Assembly (NCBI GenBank): GCA_945869725.1
Contig: CAMBPO010000001.1
Location: forward strand, 86,717-150,716
Length of the DNA stretch: 64,000 nt
Direction: 5' to 3'
Source: Klebsiella pneumoniae
GTDB lineage: Bacteria > Pseudomonadota > Gammaproteobacteria > Pseudomonadales > Pseudohongiellaceae
Made by a program: the position numbers and the translations under genes. Below the pieces are notes generated by a model that worked only from the letters and a program-made list of their open reading frames with translations, was not told the origin of the DNA and did not search any database. Below, in pieces: positions 55,818 to 63,903 of the stretch. The stretch's first letter is position 1. Every line of letters starts with the position of its first letter.

Positions 55818-57560
55818 CTATTCAGCCAGCAGAATATCCGTCACCGCCTGATGCTGGCTCATGTACACCTTGCCGGTGATGTCATGCAGAAAGTGGCTGC
55901 GCCTGAGCGCATCCATCACTGGGCCTTTCACTTCAGACAGATGCAGTTTGATGCCCAGATCACCGAGGCGGCTGTTGATGGCCTCCAGTGATTCCAGTGC
56001 GCTCAGGTCAATTTCATTCACGGCGCTGCACATCAGAATGATGTGTTTCAGCGCTGGTCGCTCAGACACTTCTTTATAAACCAGATCTTCCAGAAAGCGT
56101 GTATTAGCAAAATACAGGCTTTCATCCACGCGCAGCGACAGAATATGGGGATGAGTCACCACTTGGTGGCGTTGCACATTGCGGAAGTGTTCGGTGCCGG
56201 GAACCTCGCCGACAATGGCCACATGCGGGCGTGAACTTTTATACAGATGCACAAGAATGGACACCAACACGCCCGCGCCAACACCCGCTTCAACCCCCAT
56301 CGCCAGTGTCATCACAATGGTGCTCAATACCGCCAGAAAATCGGCGCGAGAGTAATTCCAGGCCTTTTTCAGAATGCTGAAATCCACCAGTGACCAGACT
56401 GCCACAATGATGGTTGCCGCGAGTGTGGCGCGGGGTAACCAGGCCAGCATTGGCATTAACACAAACGTTGCCACACCGATCAGCACAGCCGCGTAAAAAC
56501 CGGCCGCCGGTGTCGCCGCGCCCGCATCAAAATTCACCACTGAGCGGGAAAAGCCGCCAGCAACCGGAAATCCACCGGCAAATGACGAAGCAATGTTGGC
56601 GCCGCCCAGCGCAACCAATTCCTGATCCGGGTGGATACGTTCACGCTTTTTGGCCGCCAGTCCCTGTGCAACAGACACAGACTCAACAAAACCCAATATG
56701 CCAATCATCACTGCCGGTGCTGCCAACGCCTGCAACATGGTGAAAGAGACATCCGGCACCGTCAGTCCGGGCAATCCGGCGGGCACCGTGCCCACCAGGG
56801 CCAAGCCTTTAGCGCCCAGATCGAGATACCACGCCGCAAAACCACTGCCGACCACCGCCAGGATCGGGCTTAAGCGCGCCATCATGGTCGAGCCACGCTC
56901 TGACATGCCTGCTTTACGCAACAACGGCGCCAGCGCACTACGCGACCAGAACAGATACAGCAGTGTGATCAGACCGACCGTTTTGGTGGGCCAATTGGGC
57001 GCATTTACAGTCTCCAGCAAACTCAGCCCTAACGAGTGCAAGAGCTCAATCAAGGTATGCCCACCGCCCTGAATTCCCAGCAACGCAGGTACCTGACCCA
57101 GTGCAATCAGAATGCCCGATGCCGTTATGAATCCCGCGATCACCGGATGCGACAGAAAATTGGCCACAAAACCAAGACGCAAGATTCCCATCAGCAGCAG
57201 AAAGACACCTGACATCAGCGCCAGCAACATCGCTGCACTGATCATTTGCGCGGGGTCCGTAAGCGCCAGACGACTGATTGCCGCCGCAGTCAGCAGCGAG
57301 ATTACCGCCACCGGCCCGACCGACAAGGCACGGCTGGTACCAAACACGGTATAGGCGATCAGTGGCAGAACACTGGCATACAAACCCATTTCCGGCGGCA
57401 AGCCTGCGAGCATGGCATAGGCCAGCGACTGCGGGATCAGCATCACCATCACAATGACGGCAGCCAGCATATCGTCGGCAAACTGCTGGCCGCGGTACTG
57501 CCGGCCCCACTGCAGAATGGGGAACCAGCGCTGCAGACCTTTGGGGGCGAGTCCTATCAT
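55818..57560 (-). CDS. SulP-family sulfate permease with STAS domain
   Basis: This 580-residue anion transporter has about 11-12 membrane helices (to about residue 430), with MVMLIPQSLAYAMLAGLPPEMGLYAS in the first conserved block, and a C-terminal STAS domain (about 450-570; LKHIILMCSAVNEID). The substrate may be sulfate or another anion. It is third in a minus-strand set after the sqr and DUF442 genes, which suggests it exports or imports an oxidised sulfur anion. Confidence 0.9.
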   Translation of the reverse strand: MIGLAPKGLQRWFPILQWGRQYRGQQFADDMLAAVIVMVMLIPQSLAYAMLAGLPPEMGLYASVLPLIAYTVFGTSRALSVGPVAVISLLTAAAISRLALTDPAQMISAAMLLALMSGVFLLLMGILRLGFVANFLSHPVIAGFITASGILIALGQVPALLGIQGGGHTLIELLHSLGLSLLETVNAPNWPTKTVGLITLLYLFWSRSALAPLLRKAGMSERGSTMMARLSPILAVVGSGFAAWYLDLGAKGLALVGTVPAGLPGLTVPDVSFTMLQALAAPAVMIGILGFVESVSVAQGLAAKKRERIHPDQELVALGGANIASSFAGGFPVAGGFSRSVVNFDAGAATPAAGFYAAVLIGVATFVLMPMLAWLPRATLAATIIVAVWSLVDFSILKKAWNYSRADFLAVLSTIVMTLAMGVEAGVGAGVLVSILVHLYKSSRPHVAIVGEVPGTEHFRNVQRHQVVTHPHILSLRVDESLYFANTRFLEDLVYKEVSERPALKHIILMCSAVNEIDLSALESLEAINSRLGDLGIKLHLSEVKGPVMDALRRSHFLHDITGKVYMSQHQAVTDILLAE

Positions 57561-57590
57561 CGGAGTGTGTCGCTTAAGGCGAACTATCGT

Positions 57591-58019
57591 TTAATGTTGT
57601 TGGGCTAACCAGCCAGCAACGCCAGAAAGGTCATAACCCGCGGCGGCACCGGCAGCAACAATGGCCTCCGGCGGCATGCCTTTGACACCGGATGCCAGGC
57701 CCCACAACTGTATAGAGCGCGTACCACTACGGCAGTAGGCCAGGATAGGTGTGGGCAACTCGTCCAGCGCAGCACTCATGGCGGCGATATCTTCCATGGT
57801 CAGCTGGCCGGATATCACCGGGATATAGCTGAACTTGATGTCATGTTCTGCGGCAACCGCCTCCACTTCATGACGCGGCGGTTGGCCGTAACTTTCACCG
57901 TCTGGTCGATTGCAGATGATGGATTTGAAACCCGAAGCTGCTAGCGCATCGACATCGGCGGCGGTGATTTGTTCAGCGACGGCGAGGTCGTCGGTTACCC
58001 ATTTTGGTGTGGTCATCAT
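57591..58019 (-). CDS. TIGR01244/DUF442 sulfurtransferase (BLH-type phosphatase fold)
   Basis: This 142-residue protein has a dual-specificity-phosphatase-like fold with the active-site loop AYCRSGTRS (Cys96). It matches the beta-lactamase-hydrolase-like (BLH/DUF442) group, members of which act as sulfurtransferases and are often fused to an ETHE1-type persulfide dioxygenase. Here it stands alone, between sqr and the SulP gene. A role in moving sulfane sulfur from SQR is inferred. Confidence 0.88.
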   Translation of the reverse strand: MMTTPKWVTDDLAVAEQITAADVDALAASGFKSIICNRPDGESYGQPPRHEVEAVAAEHDIKFSYIPVISGQLTMEDIAAMSAALDELPTPILAYCRSGTRSIQLWGLASGVKGMPPEAIVAAGAAAGYDLSGVAGWLAQQH

Positions 58020-58031
58020 TATTCTCTTGTG

Positions 58032-58154
58032 GCATTGGGGACGGAGCTCTCAGCGGCTTTTGCATTGGGGACGGAGCTGTCAGCGGCTTCGTTCCGGGTT
58101 TTTGTGTGGATACCTTCTCTCTTGGCATTGGGGACGGAGCTGTAGCTCCGTCCC
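58032..58154. repeat. Short repeats and palindrome between sqr and the DUF442 gene
   Basis: The unit GCATTGGGGACGGAGCT occurs three times (starts 58032, 58062, 58125). The first two copies extend over 28 bases with a single difference. The third runs into a perfect inverted repeat, GGGACGGAGCT-GT-AGCTCCGTCCC (58131-58154). This resembles a REP-type extragenic element. The hairpin could act as an mRNA stabiliser or terminator after sqr. Confidence 0.7.
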
Positions 58155-58163
58155 GGTTTGGTG

Positions 58164-59405
58164 TCAGGACTTTGTAGTGGGGGTCACCATCCATTCTCTT
58201 CCTTTGAGCATGCCGTTCCAGTACATCCACGGCAACACGTCTTTTTTGAGTATCCAGGCGGCGCGGGTTGGTTGTTTGCCGTTGATGATCCAGTCGGGAA
58301 AACTGTGCAGCAACTTGCCACCGAAACCAAATTCAGCCAAAACAATCTTGCCTCTTTCGACCGTCAATGGGCAGGAACCGTAGCCGTCGTACTCAGCCAG
58401 GCCGGTCATCACGCCCATATCGGACAGAATATTCACCGCCACAATGGGGGCCTGCTTACGCGCCGCCGCCATGGTTTTGGCATTGGGCGCATTCATCACA
58501 TCGCCCAATGACCAGATGTTATTGTATTTCTTGTGCTTGAGAGTTGCCTGATCTACATCAACCCAACCGGCTGCATCCGCCAGCGCACTGCTGCGCACAA
58601 AGTCTGGCGCCTGCTGCGGTGGACACACGTGAATCATGTCAAACTGCGTTTCGACTGTTTCCTTGCTGCCATCGGCACTGGTTTTTACAAACCAGGCAGT
58701 TTTGCTGTCGCCATCAATCTTGACCAGATTGTGGGTAAAGTTCAGTTTGATCTGGTACTTCTTCACGTATTCCATCAGCGCAGGCACATAGTCAGCGACG
58801 CCAAACAGCACCGCGCCCGCGTTGTACATTTCCACATTGATCTTATTGCCCAGCAGACCTTGTTTGTACCAATGATCTGATGACAGGTACATGGCCTTTT
58901 GTGGCGCGCCTGCGCACTTGATCGGCATGGGCGGCTGTGTAAACACGGCTTTGCCTGATTTGAGTCCCTGCACCAGTTTCCAGGTGTAAGGCGCCAGATC
59001 AAAACGATAGTTGGAAGTGACTCCGTTTTTGCCCAATGCGTCGGTCAGGCCTTCGACACCCGCCCAGTTCAGCTTCAGTCCCGGCGCAACAATCAGGCGG
59101 TCGTAGCCAATCCGGCTACCATCATCCAGCTCAAGCTGATTGTTGTCAGGGTCAAAGCCTGCTACTGCAGACTTGATCCACGTTGTGCCTTTGGGAATCA
59201 GTGGTGCCATCGGGCGCTCGGTAGCGGCTATGTCAAAGGCTCCGCCTCCGACCAGCGTCCAACCAGGCTGGTAGTAGTTTTTATCAGCTTTATCAATCAG
59301 GGCTATCTGTAGATCCGGCTTGCGCTTCAACAAACTGGCGGCGACTGAAATGCCGCCGGCGCCAGCGCCAACAATCACGATGCTGAAATGTTTGTGCCCG
59401 CTCAT
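58164..59405 (-). CDS. sqr: Sulfide:quinone oxidoreductase (SQOR-like, type II)
   Basis: This 413-residue flavoprotein oxidises sulfide and passes electrons to quinone. The FAD-binding GAGAGGISVAASLLKR is at the N-terminus. The redox cysteines are in IKCAGAPQKAMYL and YGSCPLTV; NIWSLGDVMNAPNAKT binds FAD. The CAGAPQK segment and the YDGY-SCPL block closely resemble mitochondrial SQOR, so this is the type II group. I chose the ATG at 59405; the frame to 59468 adds 21 unmatched residues. It heads a minus-strand set with the DUF442 and SulP genes. Confidence 0.92.
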   Translation of the reverse strand: MSGHKHFSIVIVGAGAGGISVAASLLKRKPDLQIALIDKADKNYYQPGWTLVGGGAFDIAATERPMAPLIPKGTTWIKSAVAGFDPDNNQLELDDGSRIGYDRLIVAPGLKLNWAGVEGLTDALGKNGVTSNYRFDLAPYTWKLVQGLKSGKAVFTQPPMPIKCAGAPQKAMYLSSDHWYKQGLLGNKINVEMYNAGAVLFGVADYVPALMEYVKKYQIKLNFTHNLVKIDGDSKTAWFVKTSADGSKETVETQFDMIHVCPPQQAPDFVRSSALADAAGWVDVDQATLKHKKYNNIWSLGDVMNAPNAKTMAAARKQAPIVAVNILSDMGVMTGLAEYDGYGSCPLTVERGKIVLAEFGFGGKLLHSFPDWIINGKQPTRAAWILKKDVLPWMYWNGMLKGREWMVTPTTKS

Positions 59406-59529
59406 ATCTATCACTCCGTGTACTTTCTTTATGGTGGCTACTGTGCCACTTGCAAGGGGAAGGTGCAATCATAGGGGTGTGACGGATTGTCGCGGGGTGG
59501 GGATGCTACTGTTGTTTCAAAGAAACTAG

Positions 59530-59555
59530 TGAGTATGGCTATTTAGCAATACTCA
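59530..59555. promoter_or_regulatory. 26-bp palindrome upstream of brnT (candidate BrnA operator)
   Basis: TGAGTAT (59530-59536) and ATACTCA (59549-59555) are perfect inverted arms; inside them GCT and AGC are also symmetric around ATTT, with a single mismatched pair. It ends 15 bases before the brnT ATG and overlaps a TATA-rich -10-like region. BrnA antitoxins repress their own operon by binding such a site. Confidence 0.6.
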
Positions 59556-59570
59556 ATATATAGTCCAGTC

Positions 59571-59867
59571 ATGAGTAAATCGACATTCGAGTGGGATGAA
59601 GCCAAAAACCTCGATAATCAGGAAAAGCATGGCGTGTCGTTTGAAGCTGCACAATATGCATTCCTCGATGAGAATCGAGTTATTGCTGCAGATTTAGATC
59701 ACAGTATTGATGAGCCACGTTATTACTGTTTTGGACTTAACTGCGCCCAAACCGGTATTTTGACGGTTCGTTTTACATACAGGACATCAAAAATACGCAT
59801 TTCCGGTGCTGGATACTGGCGGAAAGGCAGGAGGATTTATGAAGAATCAAATCAAATACACAAATGA
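59571..59867 (+). CDS. brnT: BrnT family toxin
   Basis: This 98-residue protein matches the BrnT ribonuclease toxin (RelE-like fold): FEWDEAKNLDNQEKHGVSFE at the start, then DEPRYYCFGLN and TVRFTYRTSKIRISGA. The toxin cleaves RNA and is bound by BrnA. No ribosome-binding site precedes the ATG, and a -10-like TATAGT sits about 7 bases before it, so the transcript may be leaderless. The antitoxin gene follows with a 29-base overlap. Confidence 0.9.
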   Translation: MSKSTFEWDEAKNLDNQEKHGVSFEAAQYAFLDENRVIAADLDHSIDEPRYYCFGLNCAQTGILTVRFTYRTSKIRISGAGYWRKGRRIYEESNQIHK

Positions 59868-60075
59868 ACCCATTGGAGCTGTAAGAGTTGTCACTGATTT
59901 TTTGCCTTCGCCGGCAGAATTAGCGCTGAAAAATCAGAATGTCAAAGTAACTATTTCCTTAAGCTCTGACAGTGTTGAGTATTTTAAGAGTGAAGCTGAA
60001 AAACATGACATGCAATATCAGAGAATGATTCGGCAGTTGCTTGATGAGTATGTCATTCATCAGAAAGGACGTTAA
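59839..60075 (+). CDS. brnA: BrnA-like antitoxin
   Basis: This 78-residue protein is the probable antitoxin. The N-terminal half is likely flexible and toxin-binding; the C-terminal half (VKVTISLSSDSVEYFKSEAE, then MIRQLLDEYV) is a ribbon-helix-helix DNA-binding fold. I chose the ATG at 59839, with GGAGGA just upstream, rather than the frame start at 59806. It overlaps brnT, so the two are coupled, toxin first as in other brnTA loci. Confidence 0.85.
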   Translation: MKNQIKYTNEPIGAVRVVTDFLPSPAELALKNQNVKVTISLSSDSVEYFKSEAEKHDMQYQRMIRQLLDEYVIHQKGR

Positions 60076-60147
60076 CAACGCCAGAATGTTTCTGGCAAAA
60101 CGATTTAAGAATATTTAAAAACCAGTCACTAATTTATTGAGCCCCCT

Positions 60148-61281
60148 ATGTCCAAAAACACCACCTTTTTACAAATGTTCTCCACCATCAACGCATCCGG
60201 CGAACTGCGCCTGGAGCTGATCGAAAAACCCATACCAACACCCGGCCCGGATCAGGTGCTGGTCAAAATTGAAGCAACACCCATAAACCCGTCAGATCAG
60301 GGCGTGATGTTTGGCCGCGCGGATATCAGCGCCGCTCACACATCCGGTGCTGGCAATCAGCGCGTGCTGATTGCGCCGGTTCCCGCACAGGCCATGCCCG
60401 CCATGAAGGCGCGTGTCGGGCAGGCACTGGCCGTGGGTAACGAAGGCGCAGGCACGGTGGTGGCCACTGGCAGTTCCGCACTGGCCCAAAGCCTGGCCGG
60501 CAAACGGGTGGCGGTGATGGGCGGCAGCATGTATGCGCAGTATCGTTGTGTGGATGCAGCTGCGTGTCTGCCGCTGCTGGAAGGCCATACCGCTAAAGAT
60601 GGCGCCTCGTGTTTTGTGAACCCGCTGACTGCACTGTCAATGATTGAAACCATGAAAATGGAAGGTCACACCGCGCTGGTGCATACCGCCGCCGCATCAA
60701 ATCTGGGCCAGATGCTGGTGCGCATCTGCAAAGACGACGGTGTTGAGTTGGTCAACATTGTGCGCAAAGAAGAGCAGGCTGCCTTGCTGCGCAACATGGG
60801 CGCCAAACACGTGATCAATACCAGCTCAGATAATTTTATGGCGGAGCTGACCGATGCCATTCACGCCACTGGCGCGACCCTGGCCTTTGATGCCACTGGT
60901 GGTGGCACATTGGCGTCTGACATTCTGACCTGTATGGAAGCCGCCGCAGCGCGCACACCCGGCGCCTACAGCATTTATGGTTCCGTCAAACACAAGCAGG
61001 TGTATCTGTACGGCAATCTCGACGTGTCCGCTACCAAGCTGCAACGCGCATACGGTATGGCGTGGGGCGTTGGCGGCTGGTTATTGCCCAACTTCCTCGC
61101 CAAAGCCGGCATGGAAGTCGCTGTACGTTTGCGGGCACGCGTGGCGCGTGAGCTGACCACGACTTTTGCCAGCCATTACACCAATGAATTGTCGCTGGCG
61201 GAGGCTTTGGATGCGGATACCGTGCGGCAGTATTACGCCAAACACACCGGTGAAAAGTTTTTGATTTGCCCGCAAAAGTAA
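60148..61281 (+). CDS. Zinc-independent MDR-superfamily oxidoreductase (quinone reductase-like)
   Basis: This 377-residue protein has the medium-chain dehydrogenase/reductase pattern: EKPIPTPGPDQVLVKIEATPINPSD at the start, VGNEGAGTVVATG, and the NAD(P) fold with HTAAASNLGQMLVRI. The canonical zinc-binding Cys and His residues are missing, so it is likely a zinc-independent quinone or enoyl reductase. No operon partner is clear; the cysteine-cluster gene follows after 30 bases. Confidence 0.85.
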   Translation: MSKNTTFLQMFSTINASGELRLELIEKPIPTPGPDQVLVKIEATPINPSDQGVMFGRADISAAHTSGAGNQRVLIAPVPAQAMPAMKARVGQALAVGNEGAGTVVATGSSALAQSLAGKRVAVMGGSMYAQYRCVDAAACLPLLEGHTAKDGASCFVNPLTALSMIETMKMEGHTALVHTAAASNLGQMLVRICKDDGVELVNIVRKEEQAALLRNMGAKHVINTSSDNFMAELTDAIHATGATLAFDATGGGTLASDILTCMEAAAARTPGAYSIYGSVKHKQVYLYGNLDVSATKLQRAYGMAWGVGGWLLPNFLAKAGMEVAVRLRARVARELTTTFASHYTNELSLAEALDADTVRQYYAKHTGEKFLICPQK

Positions 61282-61311
61282 TCCTGACTCATCACGCCCG
61301 GGCACTTGCAC

Positions 61312-62004
61312 ATGGTACAAAACACAAGCCAACATCCTAACCCGTTTACCGAAATCACCCGTCGTGAACACGCTATCACACAAGCGGATATTAAATCGCA
61401 CGGTTGGAAACCCGCGCTGGTTGCCAGCCAGAAACGTCAGGATGCTATTGCTAATGTGATTGTATCCAGTGTCTCGGGCGGCATCGCGTGCCAGGCCGGC
61501 TGTTGGTATTGCTGTTACTTCAAAGTGGACGTGCATGCAGAGGAAGTGTTCCGGATTGTTGATTACGTGCGGGCAAAATTTAGTCCGGCGCGGGTTGCGC
61601 GACTTCAGGAAGACCTTGCCGCCAATACAAAAACCCTGCAGGCGCTTTCAACACAAGGGCAGCTCACCGCCAATCTGAAGTGCGCTTTTCTGGATAACGG
61701 CCAGTGCTCTATTTACGAGGTGCGTCCTGCGCGTTGCAAAACCTTTCACGCCAAAGATGTTGAGGGTTGCAAAAAGTCATATGAAGACCCAAACGACCTG
61801 AGCATTCCAAGTTCTTTTATTCCGGAACTACTACATGCCGGCGAGGCACACTTAAAGGGCTTCCGGCAGGCGCTGGCAGATGCGGATTACGACACCAACG
61901 CATATGAATTAAACGCCGCGATGGCCATGGCGCTGGCAGACTCAACGCCCAAGCGGCGTTTTGAGAAGCACAAAAAGGCGTTTGTGGGGATGGTGAAAGG
62001 CTGA
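61312..62004 (+). CDS. YkgJ-family cysteine cluster protein
   Basis: This 230-residue protein has the YkgJ-type metal-binding cysteines: ACQAGCWYCCYFKVDV near residue 60, then CAFLDNGQCSIYEVRPARCKTFH and the later GCKK. The family binds zinc or iron and is of unknown function. The ATG at 61312 is preferred over a TTG two codons before. Confidence 0.87.
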   Translation: MVQNTSQHPNPFTEITRREHAITQADIKSHGWKPALVASQKRQDAIANVIVSSVSGGIACQAGCWYCCYFKVDVHAEEVFRIVDYVRAKFSPARVARLQEDLAANTKTLQALSTQGQLTANLKCAFLDNGQCSIYEVRPARCKTFHAKDVEGCKKSYEDPNDLSIPSSFIPELLHAGEAHLKGFRQALADADYDTNAYELNAAMAMALADSTPKRRFEKHKKAFVGMVKG

Positions 62005-62102
62005 AGAACAATTTGGTTTACTCGGGGTTAGCGGTCAAGGACTTGACCCGACACCAAAGTAGCAGGCTGAACAAATAATCGTGAAATCATGGATCCGCAT
62101 CG

Positions 62103-62573
62103 TCACCGCGACGCATCCAGCAACACCCGCAGCTTACGCAGCAGCGGCAACACGGCTTCAGCGTCGTCCCTGTTGAACTCGGGGATCATGGCGATCACAT
62201 CGGGCATGATATTGCTGATAGCGCTGTTACGGAGCGCACGTCCGGCATCAGTGAGCCAGATCAGTTTGCCACGCCCGTCCTGTGGATTGGGTTCCATACG
62301 GATCAGCCCACGTTTTTCCAGTCCGGCCAGTGTGTGCGACATGCTGGTTTTGGGGACTTGAAAGGCGCGCGCCATCTCCAGAGGGGTGCGGCCATCACCC
62401 AGTCTGACCAGATGGTTTAACGCACCAAAATGATGTTGTGTCAGACCATCATTCAGGCGCGATTCCAACTTGGCACGACTGAGCTGGGAAATAATGCCAA
62501 TCTCATTCAGTACGTCGAACATCAACTGTGCATCATTGATCTCGAGTAACTCAGGTGATGCTGATTTTTTCAT
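62103..62573 (-). CDS. MarR-family transcriptional regulator
   Basis: This 156-residue winged-helix regulator has RLGDGRTPLEMARAFQVPKTSMSHTLAGLEKRGLI (shown here as a block spanning about residues 55-90: PLEMARAF, then TSMSHTLAGLEKRGLI) and the wing DGRGKLIWLTDAG. The ATG at 62573 lies inside the end of the nitroreductase gene (overlap 23 bases), so the two are translated together. A palindrome at 63752-63788 upstream of the operon is the natural candidate for its operator, so autoregulation is likely. The inducing ligand is unknown. Confidence 0.9.
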   Translation of the reverse strand: MKKSASPELLEINDAQLMFDVLNEIGIISQLSRAKLESRLNDGLTQHHFGALNHLVRLGDGRTPLEMARAFQVPKTSMSHTLAGLEKRGLIRMEPNPQDGRGKLIWLTDAGRALRNSAISNIMPDVIAMIPEFNRDDAEAVLPLLRKLRVLLDASR

Positions 62574-63711
62574 CCAATCTCCAGCGCGGGGTCGGTGCCA
62601 CGGCTGCAGCATACCCCAAACGCCCGAGCATCTGCACCGTTTCCCCTGACTGCGCCAACAGCATATGCGCTTGACGGTAATGTGTCTGCATTTCCTCATA
62701 TTCCTGTAGGCACTGGCTGACCGGGTGCAGCGCCATGCCGTGTTGGGTGGTCAACAAATTTAACCGCAACCACGCTTGACCGGCCGCAATCTGATCTTCG
62801 CGGCTGTTACCAGCTGTTGTTAAGCAGACAAAAGCCGGCGTTGCTGCAAACATCGTTTCATACATATCCAGGCCGGTTTGATAAGCAACCGTGCCGGGCG
62901 TCTGTAAACCAGCTTTGGTGATTAAACCCAGTGCCAGCATGCCCTCCAGCGGCATACCGCCAATATCAATGCCATCCGGCGTCGCATTGATGGCCGCCTT
63001 ACCCATACGCATGACATCAATACTTTCCTGCAGCTTGGGGCGTGTTAAGTACTCCACCTGATAGGCATTCCAGATCAGCGCCCGCAACACCTCAACTTGC
63101 CCGGGTTCACGCGTCCCGGAAAATCTCACCCGCTCATTCGCCGGGTTCAGCGCAGCGATGTGTATATCGTCAACCTGTTGCCCCATATCAAACGGCTCTT
63201 TGGTCGAGCGGCGCTGCAGAATACTGTTGAACAGCGGGTCTGCAGGCAAACCTGCCTGAGTAAAACGCACGCTGGCAACCGGCCGCGACGCTATCAACGC
63301 CTGATCTGCGCCGTGGGGAAACAGCGTGATATCCAACTGATAGCCCTGCACCGATGCCGCGATGCGCATCAACTCAAGGAAACAGCCAAGCCCTATGGTC
63401 AACTGCCGGTCATAAGGATCTGTCTCCGGCAAGCGACGATCAGGATCCGCCAGCAACGTCACCACATCTGGCTGCGACAGATCAACAAGCCAAGGCTGGA
63501 GGTTATGTGGGTTAGGAGCCAGTATTGCGTAGGACAATGCAAAACGGCGGGGCTCCTCATATTGGCCTGCTTCCTGCCAGGGCGCCAGAGCTTCATGCGG
63601 CGTGCGTGTCAGTGAAAAGGCCGTCACACCTGATCCGGCAGCAACGATAAATCCGCCGCCAAGCATGGCAATAAACTTTCTGCGGGGCATGGGTTGTGCG
63701 TGAGTATTCAT
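62551..63711 (-). CDS. Tat-exported nitroreductase-like protein
   Basis: This 386-residue protein has a twin-arginine signal (PRRKFIAMLGGGF) and a large domain resembling the nitroreductase fold of Acg type: SYAILAPNPHNLQPWLV near residue 60 (FMN-phosphate contact pattern), then ILQRRSTKEPF and the late GRLGYAAAVAPTPRW. Cofactor is probably FMN; the Tat signal suggests folding with cofactor before export. It is co-transcribed with the downstream marR gene. The substrate is unknown. Confidence 0.85.
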   Translation of the reverse strand: MNTHAQPMPRRKFIAMLGGGFIVAAGSGVTAFSLTRTPHEALAPWQEAGQYEEPRRFALSYAILAPNPHNLQPWLVDLSQPDVVTLLADPDRRLPETDPYDRQLTIGLGCFLELMRIAASVQGYQLDITLFPHGADQALIASRPVASVRFTQAGLPADPLFNSILQRRSTKEPFDMGQQVDDIHIAALNPANERVRFSGTREPGQVEVLRALIWNAYQVEYLTRPKLQESIDVMRMGKAAINATPDGIDIGGMPLEGMLALGLITKAGLQTPGTVAYQTGLDMYETMFAATPAFVCLTTAGNSREDQIAAGQAWLRLNLLTTQHGMALHPVSQCLQEYEEMQTHYRQAHMLLAQSGETVQMLGRLGYAAAVAPTPRWRLDEKISIT

Positions 63712-63751
63712 GAATGACGACCTTGGTAAATGAGTCCAGGCTTTATCATAT

Positions 63752-63788
63752 GGTGCGACATCGAACTATACAAGTACGAAGTCGCACC
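63752..63788. promoter_or_regulatory. 37-bp palindrome upstream of the nitroreductase-marR operon
   Basis: GGTGCGAC (63752-63759) and GTCGCACC (63781-63788) are perfect 8-base arms. Inside them TCG/CGA and ACT/AGT pairs continue the symmetry, giving 14 matching pairs of 18 around position 63770. It lies 41-77 bases before the nitroreductase ATG and is a good operator candidate for the MarR protein. Confidence 0.6.
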
Positions 63789-63903
63789 AAAATACCAAGT
63801 CATTTTGACCCACCGAGAAGGCCGAAGCGTCCTGCGCAGTTTTGTAATCAGATAATCCATGCACGAATATTAATGCCACTGAGCAAACTCTTTTTTTATT
63901 CAT
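63766..63903 (-). CDS. Possible 45-residue leader peptide or gene remnant
   Basis: A short minus-strand ORF starts at ATG 63903 with AAGGAG 8 bases before it, a near-ideal ribosome-binding site, and ends at a TAG inside the palindrome. The start MNKKRVCSVALIFVHG looks like the beginning of a signal peptide. It lies upstream of the nitroreductase gene on the same strand. It may be a leader peptide, a remnant of an exported protein, or chance. Beyond it (63904-64000) I see no gene. Confidence 0.35.
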   Translation of the reverse strand: MNKKRVCSVALIFVHGLSDYKTAQDASAFSVGQNDLVFWCDFVLV

